DNA from: Prevotella sp.
GTDB lineage: Bacteria > Bacteroidota > Bacteroidia > Bacteroidales > Muribaculaceae
Direction: 5' to 3'
DNA length: 64,000 bases
Assembly: GCA_023666665.1 (NCBI GenBank)
Contig: JAMPBN010000002.1
Span: 1-64,000, forward strand
Part shown: positions 7,787 through 16,935 of the stretch, one piece after another
Numbering within the stretch: the stretch's first letter is position 1
Layout: each line of letters begins with the position of its first letter
The notes under the pieces: generated by a model
The model's input: only the letters and a program-made list of their open reading frames with translations
Database searches by the model: none
Told to the model about the DNA's origin: nothing
Position numbers and translations under genes: made by a program

Positions 7787-10700
7787 TTATTCGATTATGA
7801 CGATTTTCCCACGGAAGGCGAGCCGAGAGCCGCTACTCGCGTGCGAGGCCGAAGAAGCGACGCTCGCGCTCGCAAACACGAGACCGCCATGCGCACTCGA
7901 GTAGTCGCTCGAGCGACCGACACAACGGCAACGACTGGCTGAATACCATTGTCCGTCTGTATAGTCGGAAGCCCATACAGATGAGTCAGACGTTGTTTTT
8001 GACGCTATGATATCGCAGAAACGACCGTGCTTAACCCTGCCTATGCAGTAGCCGCTATTGGTTACGCCCTGCACGGTTCTTTCGGTCTTGCTGATAGGGT
8101 CGTAAATGTGCCAAACAGCGTTGATTGGGTCTATCTGCGAGTTCTCGACTCCGTGTTCTTTGAGGTAGCTTTCAAACGAAAGCACATTGACGGCTACGTT
8201 ATCCATTACCTCCCATGTGCAGCCGACAAACGACTCAAAACCGAGAATTTTGTTGCCGCTTATCTGTCCGCGTTTGGAGTCGGTGTTACCGAGTGAGTCA
8301 GCGTAACCGGTAGAGCCTCCCGAACCACGTCCGTAGCCGACAACCAATTGCGAGTCGCGAGTTCCGTTCAGGGAGAACCACAAAATCGCCATAAGTTTTG
8401 ACATTTCGTAGTCGAACAGTTGATAACCATTGCCACGGCGCATTGCGAGGTTTTGGAAATCTTTGTAAGTGTAGTTCAGCGAGCCTACCGGGGTGTTCTT
8501 TGCTCTGCCCTCAGAGTCGTAAGTCCATTCGTCAGATGTCTTTGACGTACCAGTGCCGACACGCACGGTGGCTTGCGAGATTGAGCGCAGTTGAACGAGT
8601 GAGTCCACGGAGGCGTGATAAATGCCGCCGAGCCACGGAGCGTTCTCCACCCAATCCGGCTCAATAGCCTCAATCTCCGCAGAGTTTACGGCTATTGCTT
8701 CGAGGGCGTTGTTGGTGTTCTGCGATGTGAATACGAGTGTTACCGCGTCTTCGGGTACATTGCAGAAAACATAATCGCCATTGATGAAATCAAACATCGT
8801 GTTTGAGATTGCCATATTGAACGTACCCACGACCGCACCGGCGGCATTGAGGAATACAGCACCGATTACGGAATGATTGAGACCCGGCCAGCGAGCTTGC
8901 TTCATTCCTGTTACGTCCATTCGGTAGGTGTTGTAATTGGCGGCTGCGATAAATACATTTTCATCATCGAGAGTGCTTGTGCCGATTACAACGTCTGTTG
9001 TCTGAATTGCGGTGTTCGGTGTGCAGACGAGTTCAGAGAGTTTGTGTCGTACTACCTTGGTAGCGGTTGAGATTGGTTCGTTGTCGACCGATGACCAAAA
9101 TATATACTTCTTTTGGTTCTTGAAGTCGTTTACGCCTTTATACCACAAATGAGGGCAGTACATAAACGCATCGCGAGCCGTGCCGGAGGTGTCGCGGTAG
9201 TCGAAGTCAGAGCCGTCAAACAACTTCTGATAGTTGGCTTCGCTTATGCGAGTGGCTTCAAATTGCCCGGTGGCGTTGTTGAGTTTGCCGAATACCGGCA
9301 CGAGTCCTTTGCGGATACGGTTAATGTGTCCGCTCGGTTGGTATGTGTCGCCGGAGGTGCCGTTGTCGAGGTTGGTTATATTCTTGGGGTCGCTGACGGT
9401 ATCGTCAAAAACCACGGCGGTAAACTGCGCGTTGTGAACGTCCAAACCTGTGTCGGTGGGCTTGAAGTAGCGTTGCAGTGCCTTGATGTGTTCGTCATCG
9501 TCAACGAAGTTGGAGCTAATCCAACGTCCTGTAATGCCGTCACAGCCATTGTTGGCGGTGGAGTTGAGTCCGTGTACGTTGGCGTTGTAGAGTTTATCGA
9601 GCAGAGCGATGTCGGCTACCACGTCAATGTTTTTGAGTGATATGTCGGTCAGCGTTGCACCTCCGTTGAGCGTTGCAGTGAGCAGTTCAAACGGAGCTAT
9701 GTTGTCGCAGCCCTGCAGTTCAAGTGTCTTGACGTTGGCAAAACCGCCAATCGTTAGACCTCCATTCGGGAATTTGAGTTTCGGGAGGTTTACGAACTGA
9801 AGTTTTGTCATTGTCGCCGGCAGAGTGAGCGTTTCGAGTGGCGATGTTTCAGCCGGCTTGACTTCTTGCATCTTTGAGCCTGTTGCGAGTATCTCTTTGA
9901 GGCGCGGGCAATAGGTGGCGTTAATCGATGTGAGAGGGAAATTGCGCACGTCCAACTTTTCGAGGAACGGCAATTGTCCGAGGTTGAGAGTCGAAAGTTC
10001 GTCTCCGATGTTGGTTGCCGGGGTGTATGATGCTCCACCGAGTTTTAGTTCAGTGAGCAGCGTCATAGGCGATATATCCCAACCTTGTTGCTTGGGTGTG
10101 GCGTTAGTGAGGTCGAGTTTGCCGATACGATCAGCACCGAACAGATAAAGCATAATGCCGCTACCTGTGTTGGTGTTTTCGGAGTAGAGAGTCGCGGTTT
10201 CTCCGGCTTTGAGATATACGGAGTCGCGAGCTTCGTTTGCGCGGTCAACGCCCAATCCGAAATAACCGTCTTTGGCGGCAGTGATTGTGATGCTCATATT
10301 GCGCCCGGTGCAACGCATCTGCGCGGCTGATTGGAATGTGTCGCCACATTCGTAAAAATCATCGCGGTAGCGGAAACGAGTCTTTACGTAGTCGCGGAGT
10401 CGCTGAATAGAGAGTCCGTGCAGAGCAAAAAAGTAGTTGGCGGTCGGCTTTGAGGCTTCTATGTACTTGCGTATGCCGTCATAAGACGATACGAGTTTCG
10501 GCCACTTTTCGAGTCGGTCGGTTATCCAGTATTTCTCAATGCCATTCGGCGAGAACGGACGCAGACGGCTCTCCTTAATCTCCACCTCGCGCATTTCCTT
10601 GATGATTGCCGCAACGGTGGTGGTTTTGGACTTGGTTACTTCTTCGGAGTCGCTTGCGTTGTAGTCGGAAAGCCATATTTTGTCAGCCTTTGCGAGTTGT

Positions 10701-13700
10701 GTAAACAACACAGAGTCGTGTCCTTGATAGTAACCGTCCGGGTCATTGTTCGGGTCGAGTTCTGCCGGAATAGTGAGTCCGCAGTCGTTGTCAGAGCCTA
10801 AAATCGTGTCGCCGTCATAGAGGTGGTTCAGATACATACGGATAGTGCCGTCCGGCTCGATGTAGAAACCAACCATCATATTTTTGCTTCGTTGGTCGAC
10901 ACACGCGAGGTAGTCAGTAAAACCGTGGTAGCAGATTGCGGAGTACGGATTTGCTATCTTGTGGAGTTCGTGAGTAAATTTTGCGAGGCGGTTTGCGGGA
11001 GTACCGGCAACGCTCACGCCGTCAAGCGTGATGCTGCCGTCTGCGGTGGTTTTGTTTTGGTCGCATTCGTTGCACCATTGCAGCCACTTGAATAGGTTGT
11101 AAGGTACTTTGCGACCGTCCTCATACGCTGCATTGAGGTTGTCATCGTCAGGGTAACGGCTCTCAAAGTAAGTGAGCCATTTCGGCTTGCCGTCCGCTCC
11201 GGGCGTAACCATATCTTCGGGAGTGCTGACACCTTGAAACCACGCCATAGCATCGTAAGTGCGTATTTCGTAGTTCTCCACCGGGTTTACGACATCTCCT
11301 GTGATGCGCCAGCGTCCACCGCTATACGTCATTGAGCCTGTTGTCTCTTGCCATTGAGAGTTGTTGTCAGCCCTGCGGAATACGCGGCGGTTCTCTCCGC
11401 AGTATTCGGATATGACGATAACATTCCACTTGCCTTTTGAGGGCGTTTCGGGGTCGATGTCATACTCCCACGTTGATTTGTCGGCGGCGGCAATGAATTG
11501 GTCGAGCGTCTGACCTTTAGCGGCGATGAGTTCGTAAAAATCGCCATAGTTCAAACAGCCGTCATTGTAGCCCGGTATGTTCTCGAAGCCGAATACGGTT
11601 GCATCGCCTTTGTCGTGGTTGTAGTTGCCTTTGGCGTGGAAATAGGCGTGAGTCGGGAGTGTTGCGTCAGGCGAATGAGTGTCGGTGCGGAACAGTGCGC
11701 ACGGTATAGACGAGATGCACGGATTGAGTTCGTAATTGCCGGTGTAGTACACTTGCGCCGGGGTCATATAGTTTGCTCCGAGTGCGCGAGTGAGGTCGTT
11801 ATACATATTTGTTGATGCGCCATTGTTAGCACCGCCGGACTCCGAGTAATCGACTTTGACACAGAACACGTTTGTCGGGAACGTACCCGGCACGATTTGG
11901 ATTTTCTTCTTCTCCGCGAGTGCTGCGAGTTCGTCATATTCGGCGATGTGTTCGGGATAGTTGGCGAGAATGTAATCGCGGTCGTACATCATACGCACAC
12001 GACCGGCGTTCTTGGTCTTGCCTTTCTTGTTTTTGATTGGTCGCATTGACGAGGTTGTGCCTTGGTTGGTGGTAGGCATATCCTCGATGATGATGTTGCG
12101 CCACTCCGAGCCGGGGAAATAGTAGTACCAGTCGAGTATTCGCGAGGTTTTTTTGTCGCCGTCAAGTCCCTCCAAATAGTCGGGGTAATTGTCGGCTACG
12201 TCTTCGGTGTTCTTTGACTTGCACATTACGAGGCACGGAATACCTCTCTCCAACAGCAGCGACATTTGAGGAATGTTGCGAGCCGGGTTGCCCTCTGCGG
12301 TTTGCGATGCCATTACCTCATTGAAGTTAAATTCGGTAATCATTGCATCGGTGTCGTTGAGCTTCAGGAGGTAGTTGTCGAATGACTCTTTGAATGTGTA
12401 GAACGTCTCCCACGCTCTTATGTTGTAGAGGTAGAGGTCGCCATGTGTGCCGTCAAAACTGATTGGCGCGTTGTGGCGGCTAAGTGTTCCGGCATCGTAG
12501 TAGCACGTGCCGATGAGTTCGCCGTCAAAGTACATTTCGACTACGCCGATACCGCCATACGGAGATTGCGAGGTCGGTTTGATTACTATTGCAACGTCAG
12601 TGATTGTGTCGTTGAATAGAGCCGAGGTTATTGTCTTTGAAACTGTGGCTTCGTTGTCGGTAGTGAATACGACTTTGCGCCCGGTTACATAGAAACCTAT
12701 GCCGTTTTGAATGCACGAAATCAACCGTGCGTTATCGTCAGCGATGTTCTTTGTTCTGATGCGGAATTGTATTGCAGCACCGTTTGTTTCGATTGACGCG
12801 GTGTTGAACATCGGGTAATCGAGCGAGCCGTTGACGTTTTCTGCGATGCGCAGAGCCATAATGCCGGGCGCGTTGTCGGGGTCGTTAGGCGTGTATTCCT
12901 GTGTTCCGAATGAGTCTTTTACAAAACCATTCGTGGAGTAGTTCGAGCCGGAGATTGCGAGTGTGTAGCCGTTTTCGGAGATAGTTTTGTCGGCATTGGA
13001 GTTCGAGCGGCTTTCGAGGTTGATGTCAAACATCATCTGCGAGCTTACGGCTTCGATGTTGAGCAATGTGCCAACGACCTTGAATGTGGCAGCTTCGGTC
13101 TTGTTGCTTGCGGCTTCGATTGTGAGGGCGATTGTTGCGTTCTCGTCCACGTTCTGCACTCGTTGGATATAACGGTACGTCAGGGAGCGAGTCGCGGTGG
13201 TGGTTTGCTTTATGGTGCGCTCCGAGCCGATTGTCTCAACGACTTGCACGGTCAGTGAGTTTGCGTTGAGTGCGTATGCCGCAAACTCCATTGAGATTGT
13301 TTCGTACTTCTTGACCGGGCTTTCGAGGGTTTGGGCGTACCAGCGAGAGGCGAGGATTGGGCGAGTGTTGGAGGGGTCAACCACCATTACGGTAGTAAAC
13401 AGATAGTTTCCGACAATGCCGGAGGCTATGTCTTCGCCGTGTATGCGCAGCAAATAACCGCCGTGTTGGAGTGCCACACCGGCGCAGTTATTCGGGTTGA
13501 TTGAGATTGACTTTGAATATGAGTCGTTTACGGTAGCCGTGCCGAGTTCTTTCCATTGTCCGTTGATGAGTATTTCGGTTACTACCTTGATGCCTTTTTC
13601 GCTTGCGTTGTTGGCAAAGCGGTACATCGGGAGCGACTTTTGCGAGCCTCCGACATTGAGGACGGTTGACGATGTGTAATTGAGAGTCTGTGTCGCTTCG

Positions 13701-15415
13701 ATTGTTACATCAACGGCATTGACGTTCACATTGCGGCTTCCTGTGCGGTCACTATCATCGTAGGCTATGAGTTGGAATTTGCGTTGCGATGCACTTGTGA
13801 AGTATGACGAGAGGTCGAATGTAAAATCGAATGAGTCTTTGTCGGCTGACGTGGCTTGGTTCTTGTTGAACGTTTCGAGCAGTTGCTTTGTGTCGCGGTC
13901 GTAGAGTTCCACCTTTTCCACGATGCCGCTCTCAAATTCAGTTCCGAGTTTGAGTGTGATTGCTGCTTCGAGTATGATCGTGCCGCCGGCCTGTCCGTTT
14001 AGCGGCGATACTTTGGGAGTGATTTCGAGGATTGCACCGGCTTGTCCTCCGCTCCCGGTGCCAACGGCGAACTGATGTTCGTTGCCGATTGTGTCGCCGG
14101 CTTCGTTGATTAAACGAGCCTTGACAATGCCCTCCGTTTCGGTGTCGAAAACAAAGTCGGTCGGGATACGTTCAAACGCTCCTTTGGCAGAGAATGCCTT
14201 TTTGCCGTCCGTGTCGGTGTTGGAGGGCGAGTCGGTGGTTTCGACCGAGCCACCACCGCCAAACGGTTTCCAACAGCCTGCTTCGCCGAAGTTGCCGAGG
14301 TCTTCTTTGAACTGCATTGTCTCGAATGAGTCTTGCCCGGTTCGGTATGTAATAATCAAACCGACCTTGCGATAACTGATGCCGCTTTCGGTTTCAAGTT
14401 TGTTCAGGGCTGCGAGGGCATATTCGAGAGTATAAAATTCGGCAACGGTGCATGAGCCACACAGAGCCTCAATGTTGATGAGCGTTTCCGCTCCGGCTGA
14501 CATTCCGGCGAGGTCAATCCAATTATTTTCGTTCTTGAATGTGGTTTCGCCATTGTCCGCTCCTACGAATTGATACGTCTTCCACGATTTGTCGGCAATC
14601 GCGAATGTGATTTGCAGACCGATGTTGTTAAAGCCTTTGTCGAATGCTACGGCAACAGCGGAGGCGAGGTCGTAAAACCCGGTTTTAGGCTCGTCAACGG
14701 TTACGTTGTAGGTGTTGCCGACTGCTGCCGAGCCACCGAACTTTCGCCAGTAGCTTGCACGTTCAAACGGGTCAAATTGTGGCAGTGCCACTCCTTTTCT
14801 GAGATAGAATGTGTATTGCCACGACTCCCAGCCGGACTCTCCGAGGAATGTTATCACAGCACCGGGGCTGCTGAACATATTGCGGTCTTCGTGGGTAGAG
14901 AGTTTGCCGATTACGGTTTCGAGTGTGGTTTGTCCGCTGATGTTTAACAAATGCTGCGCGTTGATGAACATTCGCGGCTTGATGTATTTGCTAACAGCTT
15001 CTGCGGTGTCGTTTGACGATGTGGCGAGGTCGAGGGCTTCTTCTGCCTTGTCGAGTGCTTCGTTAGCCGTGGTTACTGCCGCGTTGGCGTTGCCCTGCGC
15101 GTTGGTCGCCATTGTCTTTGCGGCATTGGCGGTGTCGTTGGCAGTAATGGCGAGGGTGCTTGCCGCTTCTGCCTTGGTCTTGGCTTGTGATGCGTTGGTG
15201 TCGGCATTGGTGGCCGTTGTCTTGGCTGACGATGCGGTTGTCTTCGCTTCGTTAGCCGTGGTTACTGCCGCCGCTGCTTTATCCGTGGCATTCTTCATAA
15301 TACCGCCAATAGGTATTTTTACGCCCTCATTCTCATCGTCCACGCCGAGGGTGTAAAGCCCATCGAGTTCAGATGATGAGGGCAATTCCGAGAGTCGTTT
15401 TCTTTGGTCTGCCAT
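7787..15415 (-). CDS. Giant tail fibre / adhesin, DGR target 1
   Basis: A 2542-residue fibre. The N terminus is followed by an Ala/Thr-rich coiled coil (about 40-145), then repeated beta-rich segments, a concanavalin-like LamG-type domain (about 870-1060), a long central region, a stretch of leucine-rich repeats (about 1770-2000), and a C-terminal domain of the C-type-lectin/FGE style seen in DGR targets. Residues about 2494-2533 are variable region 1, closed by GSRLAF and a short beta strand. The variable residues probably form a receptor-binding face, so the phage can change host tropism. It is co-oriented with the DGR and directly upstream of the distal tail genes in the late operon. Domain limits are approximate. 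Confidence 0.85.
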   Translation of the reverse strand: MADQRKRLSELPSSSELDGLYTLGVDDENEGVKIPIGGIMKNATDKAAAAVTTANEAKTTASSAKTTATNADTNASQAKTKAEAASTLAITANDTANAAKTMATNAQGNANAAVTTANEALDKAEEALDLATSSNDTAEAVSKYIKPRMFINAQHLLNISGQTTLETVIGKLSTHEDRNMFSSPGAVITFLGESGWESWQYTFYLRKGVALPQFDPFERASYWRKFGGSAAVGNTYNVTVDEPKTGFYDLASAVAVAFDKGFNNIGLQITFAIADKSWKTYQFVGADNGETTFKNENNWIDLAGMSAGAETLINIEALCGSCTVAEFYTLEYALAALNKLETESGISYRKVGLIITYRTGQDSFETMQFKEDLGNFGEAGCWKPFGGGGSVETTDSPSNTDTDGKKAFSAKGAFERIPTDFVFDTETEGIVKARLINEAGDTIGNEHQFAVGTGSGGQAGAILEITPKVSPLNGQAGGTIILEAAITLKLGTEFESGIVEKVELYDRDTKQLLETFNKNQATSADKDSFDFTFDLSSYFTSASQRKFQLIAYDDSDRTGSRNVNVNAVDVTIEATQTLNYTSSTVLNVGGSQKSLPMYRFANNASEKGIKVVTEILINGQWKELGTATVNDSYSKSISINPNNCAGVALQHGGYLLRIHGEDIASGIVGNYLFTTVMVVDPSNTRPILASRWYAQTLESPVKKYETISMEFAAYALNANSLTVQVVETIGSERTIKQTTTATRSLTYRYIQRVQNVDENATIALTIEAASNKTEAATFKVVGTLLNIEAVSSQMMFDINLESRSNSNADKTISENGYTLAISGSNYSTNGFVKDSFGTQEYTPNDPDNAPGIMALRIAENVNGSLDYPMFNTASIETNGAAIQFRIRTKNIADDNARLISCIQNGIGFYVTGRKVVFTTDNEATVSKTITSALFNDTITDVAIVIKPTSQSPYGGIGVVEMYFDGELIGTCYYDAGTLSRHNAPISFDGTHGDLYLYNIRAWETFYTFKESFDNYLLKLNDTDAMITEFNFNEVMASQTAEGNPARNIPQMSLLLERGIPCLVMCKSKNTEDVADNYPDYLEGLDGDKKTSRILDWYYYFPGSEWRNIIIEDMPTTNQGTTSSMRPIKNKKGKTKNAGRVRMMYDRDYILANYPEHIAEYDELAALAEKKKIQIVPGTFPTNVFCVKVDYSESGGANNGASTNMYNDLTRALGANYMTPAQVYYTGNYELNPCISSIPCALFRTDTHSPDATLPTHAYFHAKGNYNHDKGDATVFGFENIPGYNDGCLNYGDFYELIAAKGQTLDQFIAAADKSTWEYDIDPETPSKGKWNVIVISEYCGENRRVFRRADNNSQWQETTGSMTYSGGRWRITGDVVNPVENYEIRTYDAMAWFQGVSTPEDMVTPGADGKPKWLTYFESRYPDDDNLNAAYEDGRKVPYNLFKWLQWCNECDQNKTTADGSITLDGVSVAGTPANRLAKFTHELHKIANPYSAICYHGFTDYLACVDQRSKNMMVGFYIEPDGTIRMYLNHLYDGDTILGSDNDCGLTIPAELDPNNDPDGYYQGHDSVLFTQLAKADKIWLSDYNASDSEEVTKSKTTTVAAIIKEMREVEIKESRLRPFSPNGIEKYWITDRLEKWPKLVSSYDGIRKYIEASKPTANYFFALHGLSIQRLRDYVKTRFRYRDDFYECGDTFQSAAQMRCTGRNMSITITAAKDGYFGLGVDRANEARDSVYLKAGETATLYSENTNTGSGIMLYLFGADRIGKLDLTNATPKQQGWDISPMTLLTELKLGGASYTPATNIGDELSTLNLGQLPFLEKLDVRNFPLTSINATYCPRLKEILATGSKMQEVKPAETSPLETLTLPATMTKLQFVNLPKLKFPNGGLTIGGFANVKTLELQGCDNIAPFELLTATLNGGATLTDISLKNIDVVADIALLDKLYNANVHGLNSTANNGCDGITGRWISSNFVDDDEHIKALQRYFKPTDTGLDVHNAQFTAVVFDDTVSDPKNITNLDNGTSGDTYQPSGHINRIRKGLVPVFGKLNNATGQFEATRISEANYQKLFDGSDFDYRDTSGTARDAFMYCPHLWYKGVNDFKNQKKYIFWSSVDNEPISTATKVVRHKLSELVCTPNTAIQTTDVVIGTSTLDDENVFIAAANYNTYRMDVTGMKQARWPGLNHSVIGAVFLNAAGAVVGTFNMAISNTMFDFINGDYVFCNVPEDAVTLVFTSQNTNNALEAIAVNSAEIEAIEPDWVENAPWLGGIYHASVDSLVQLRSISQATVRVGTGTSKTSDEWTYDSEGRAKNTPVGSLNYTYKDFQNLAMRRGNGYQLFDYEMSKLMAILWFSLNGTRDSQLVVGYGRGSGGSTGYADSLGNTDSKRGQISGNKILGFESFVGCTWEVMDNVAVNVLSFESYLKEHGVENSQIDPINAVWHIYDPISKTERTVQGVTNSGYCIGRVKHGRFCDIIASKTTSDSSVWASDYTDGQWYSASRCRCVGRSSDYSSAHGGLVFASASVASSASHASSGSRLAFRGKIVIIE
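7818..7934 (-). repeat. DGR variable region 1 (VR1)
   Basis: 117 bp aligned without gaps to the template repeat at 7548-7664: 100 identities and 17 substitutions, each at a template adenine. In codons, Asn positions have become Ser, Asp, Tyr, His, Val and Ala, with one silent change (GCA to GCT). The extent of change suggests active or recent hypermutation. Confidence 0.95.
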
Positions 15416-15423
15416 TTTCGGTG

Positions 15424-16449
15424 TTAATTGTTGAGGTAAATTGTTGTTTCTTCATTCCCGGTGTTGACTACCACATATTCGCCGCGCTCGTGCGCGAGTA
15501 TGGAGATACCGCGCTTCGGTCGTATGCGTATGAGTGTGGGTACGCCGTTGACGAGGACTTCCACGAGTGCGAAATCTTCGTGAGCCAACAGCATATATTG
15601 CCCGGTCGGGCGGTAGTCTGTGAAAGTGAGTGTTACCGAGAACTCACACCACACTTTCCCATTGCGGAGAATGTCGAATTTTGTTACGGAGTTGCTTTTG
15701 TAGTAGCAGTCATATTCATTACCCAAAACCGCGTAATAGAGTGTGCGGCTTTCGGGTTGTAGGATAGTGCCGAATAAAGCGTTCCAACGCCTCCAAAACG
15801 TATTAATGTCGGGCGCGTCAATGAGTAATTTTATTTGAACGTCCTTTGTCTTGAAGTATGTTTGCGAGCCGTCATACATGACTCCGGCTACGTTTTTGGC
15901 TGATACTTTGAGGTTGTCTTTGGTGTTGGCGGCTTTGCGGATATTATCGTCAGTTCCCTCCAATACCCACGCTCCGAATTGAGAAAAATCCAATCCGTCA
16001 ACCTCGTAGCCGACTTGCCGAATTTCGCTCTCTCCGAGATGATAATGTTCGGCGGTCGGGATTGTCGGAAAATCATCGGCAAATGTCAGAGTCATTGTTC
16101 CGAGGTGGATTAAAGACTTAAATTTGCCGTTTTGTGTCATTCGTAGTTTGTAGGTCTTTTTGAGTTCTACAAAATAGAATGTGTGATAACTATTGCCGCA
16201 TAGTTCATCGAATAGGTCTTCGGCATAGCGCACGTTATTGATGTTGAAGTCAATTTGCAGAGTGCGAGTGTCGAGTTGCGGTTCTGTGAGGTCGGTTTCG
16301 GTGCCGTCTTCTTCCGGCCAGTCGGTCGAGTCCAATTTTTTGAACGCTGGCATCTGAATTAGTTGCTTATAGCCATACCGGGCTACGCTCACACCAAATT
16401 CGGTGTAAGCGTCTATTCCGTCAATGAATAATTTCCCGGTGTGGTTCAT
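15424..16449 (-). CDS. Distal tail protein (Dit-like)
   Basis: 341 residues, beta-rich, without membrane segments. The N terminus (LFIDGIDAYTEFGV) and the later paired halves with SVTLTFTDYR-type strands resemble siphophage distal tail proteins, which form the ring joining the tail tube to the tip. It lies between the tape measure side and the fibre, the usual place, and its start overlaps the neighbouring gene's end by 4 bp. Call by position and fold impression; the exact family was not confirmed. Confidence 0.55.
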   Translation of the reverse strand: MNHTGKLFIDGIDAYTEFGVSVARYGYKQLIQMPAFKKLDSTDWPEEDGTETDLTEPQLDTRTLQIDFNINNVRYAEDLFDELCGNSYHTFYFVELKKTYKLRMTQNGKFKSLIHLGTMTLTFADDFPTIPTAEHYHLGESEIRQVGYEVDGLDFSQFGAWVLEGTDDNIRKAANTKDNLKVSAKNVAGVMYDGSQTYFKTKDVQIKLLIDAPDINTFWRRWNALFGTILQPESRTLYYAVLGNEYDCYYKSNSVTKFDILRNGKVWCEFSVTLTFTDYRPTGQYMLLAHEDFALVEVLVNGVPTLIRIRPKRGISILAHERGEYVVVNTGNEETTIYLNN

Positions 16450-16928
16450 AAGATTTTGGCAGATTGGGCGGCGAATGTTTCGGCGGTTGATTTGCGGTCT
16501 GTTTCAATCTTCACAACGGCATAGCCGGAGGCGTAGATTTTTACCGTTGCTCCGTGCATCAAAATGATGTTGTGAGATATTGTTTTGCGGCAGTATATTT
16601 CAGCGGTGGTGTTGCCGATGAGGAATACATCACCCGGCTCGTTGAGTGTGATTGAGCCGGAGTCGATATAAACGTTATATTGCTCCGGGTTGTATTGCTT
16701 GAATTTGCGAAAGTGTGTCAGGGTCGGAAATCGGTTTGCGAGCATAAATTCGCGTCCTTGCGGAGTGAACATTAATGCTGCGAGTTCCTGGAGATTTTCT
16801 TCTCCTGTGAACATGGCGCAGTTGTCGAGCGCGGCGGCAACGTCAGGCATTGACCGGCGGCAACGTTTGGCGGCGTAATTCTTCGCTTGTAGCCACTTTT
16901 CGTGGGTGTCGTGTATGAGTTTATCCAT
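16446..16928 (-). CDS. Tail-associated protein of unknown function
   Basis: 160 residues from the start at 16928 (MDKLIH); the upstream frame overlaps the tape measure gene and is not needed. The N-terminal half is helical and charged, with many Arg/Lys and Cys; the second half has alternating beta-strand residues with a Gly/Asn turn pattern, like a single-stranded beta-helix rung. It sits between tape measure and distal tail genes, so a virion tail role is likely. No family recognised. Confidence 0.5.
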   Translation of the reverse strand: MDKLIHDTHEKWLQAKNYAAKRCRRSMPDVAAALDNCAMFTGEENLQELAALMFTPQGREFMLANRFPTLTHFRKFKQYNPEQYNVYIDSGSITLNEPGDVFLIGNTTAEIYCRKTISHNIILMHGATVKIYASGYAVVKIETDRKSTAETFAAQSAKIL

Positions 16929-16935
16929 TGAGTCG

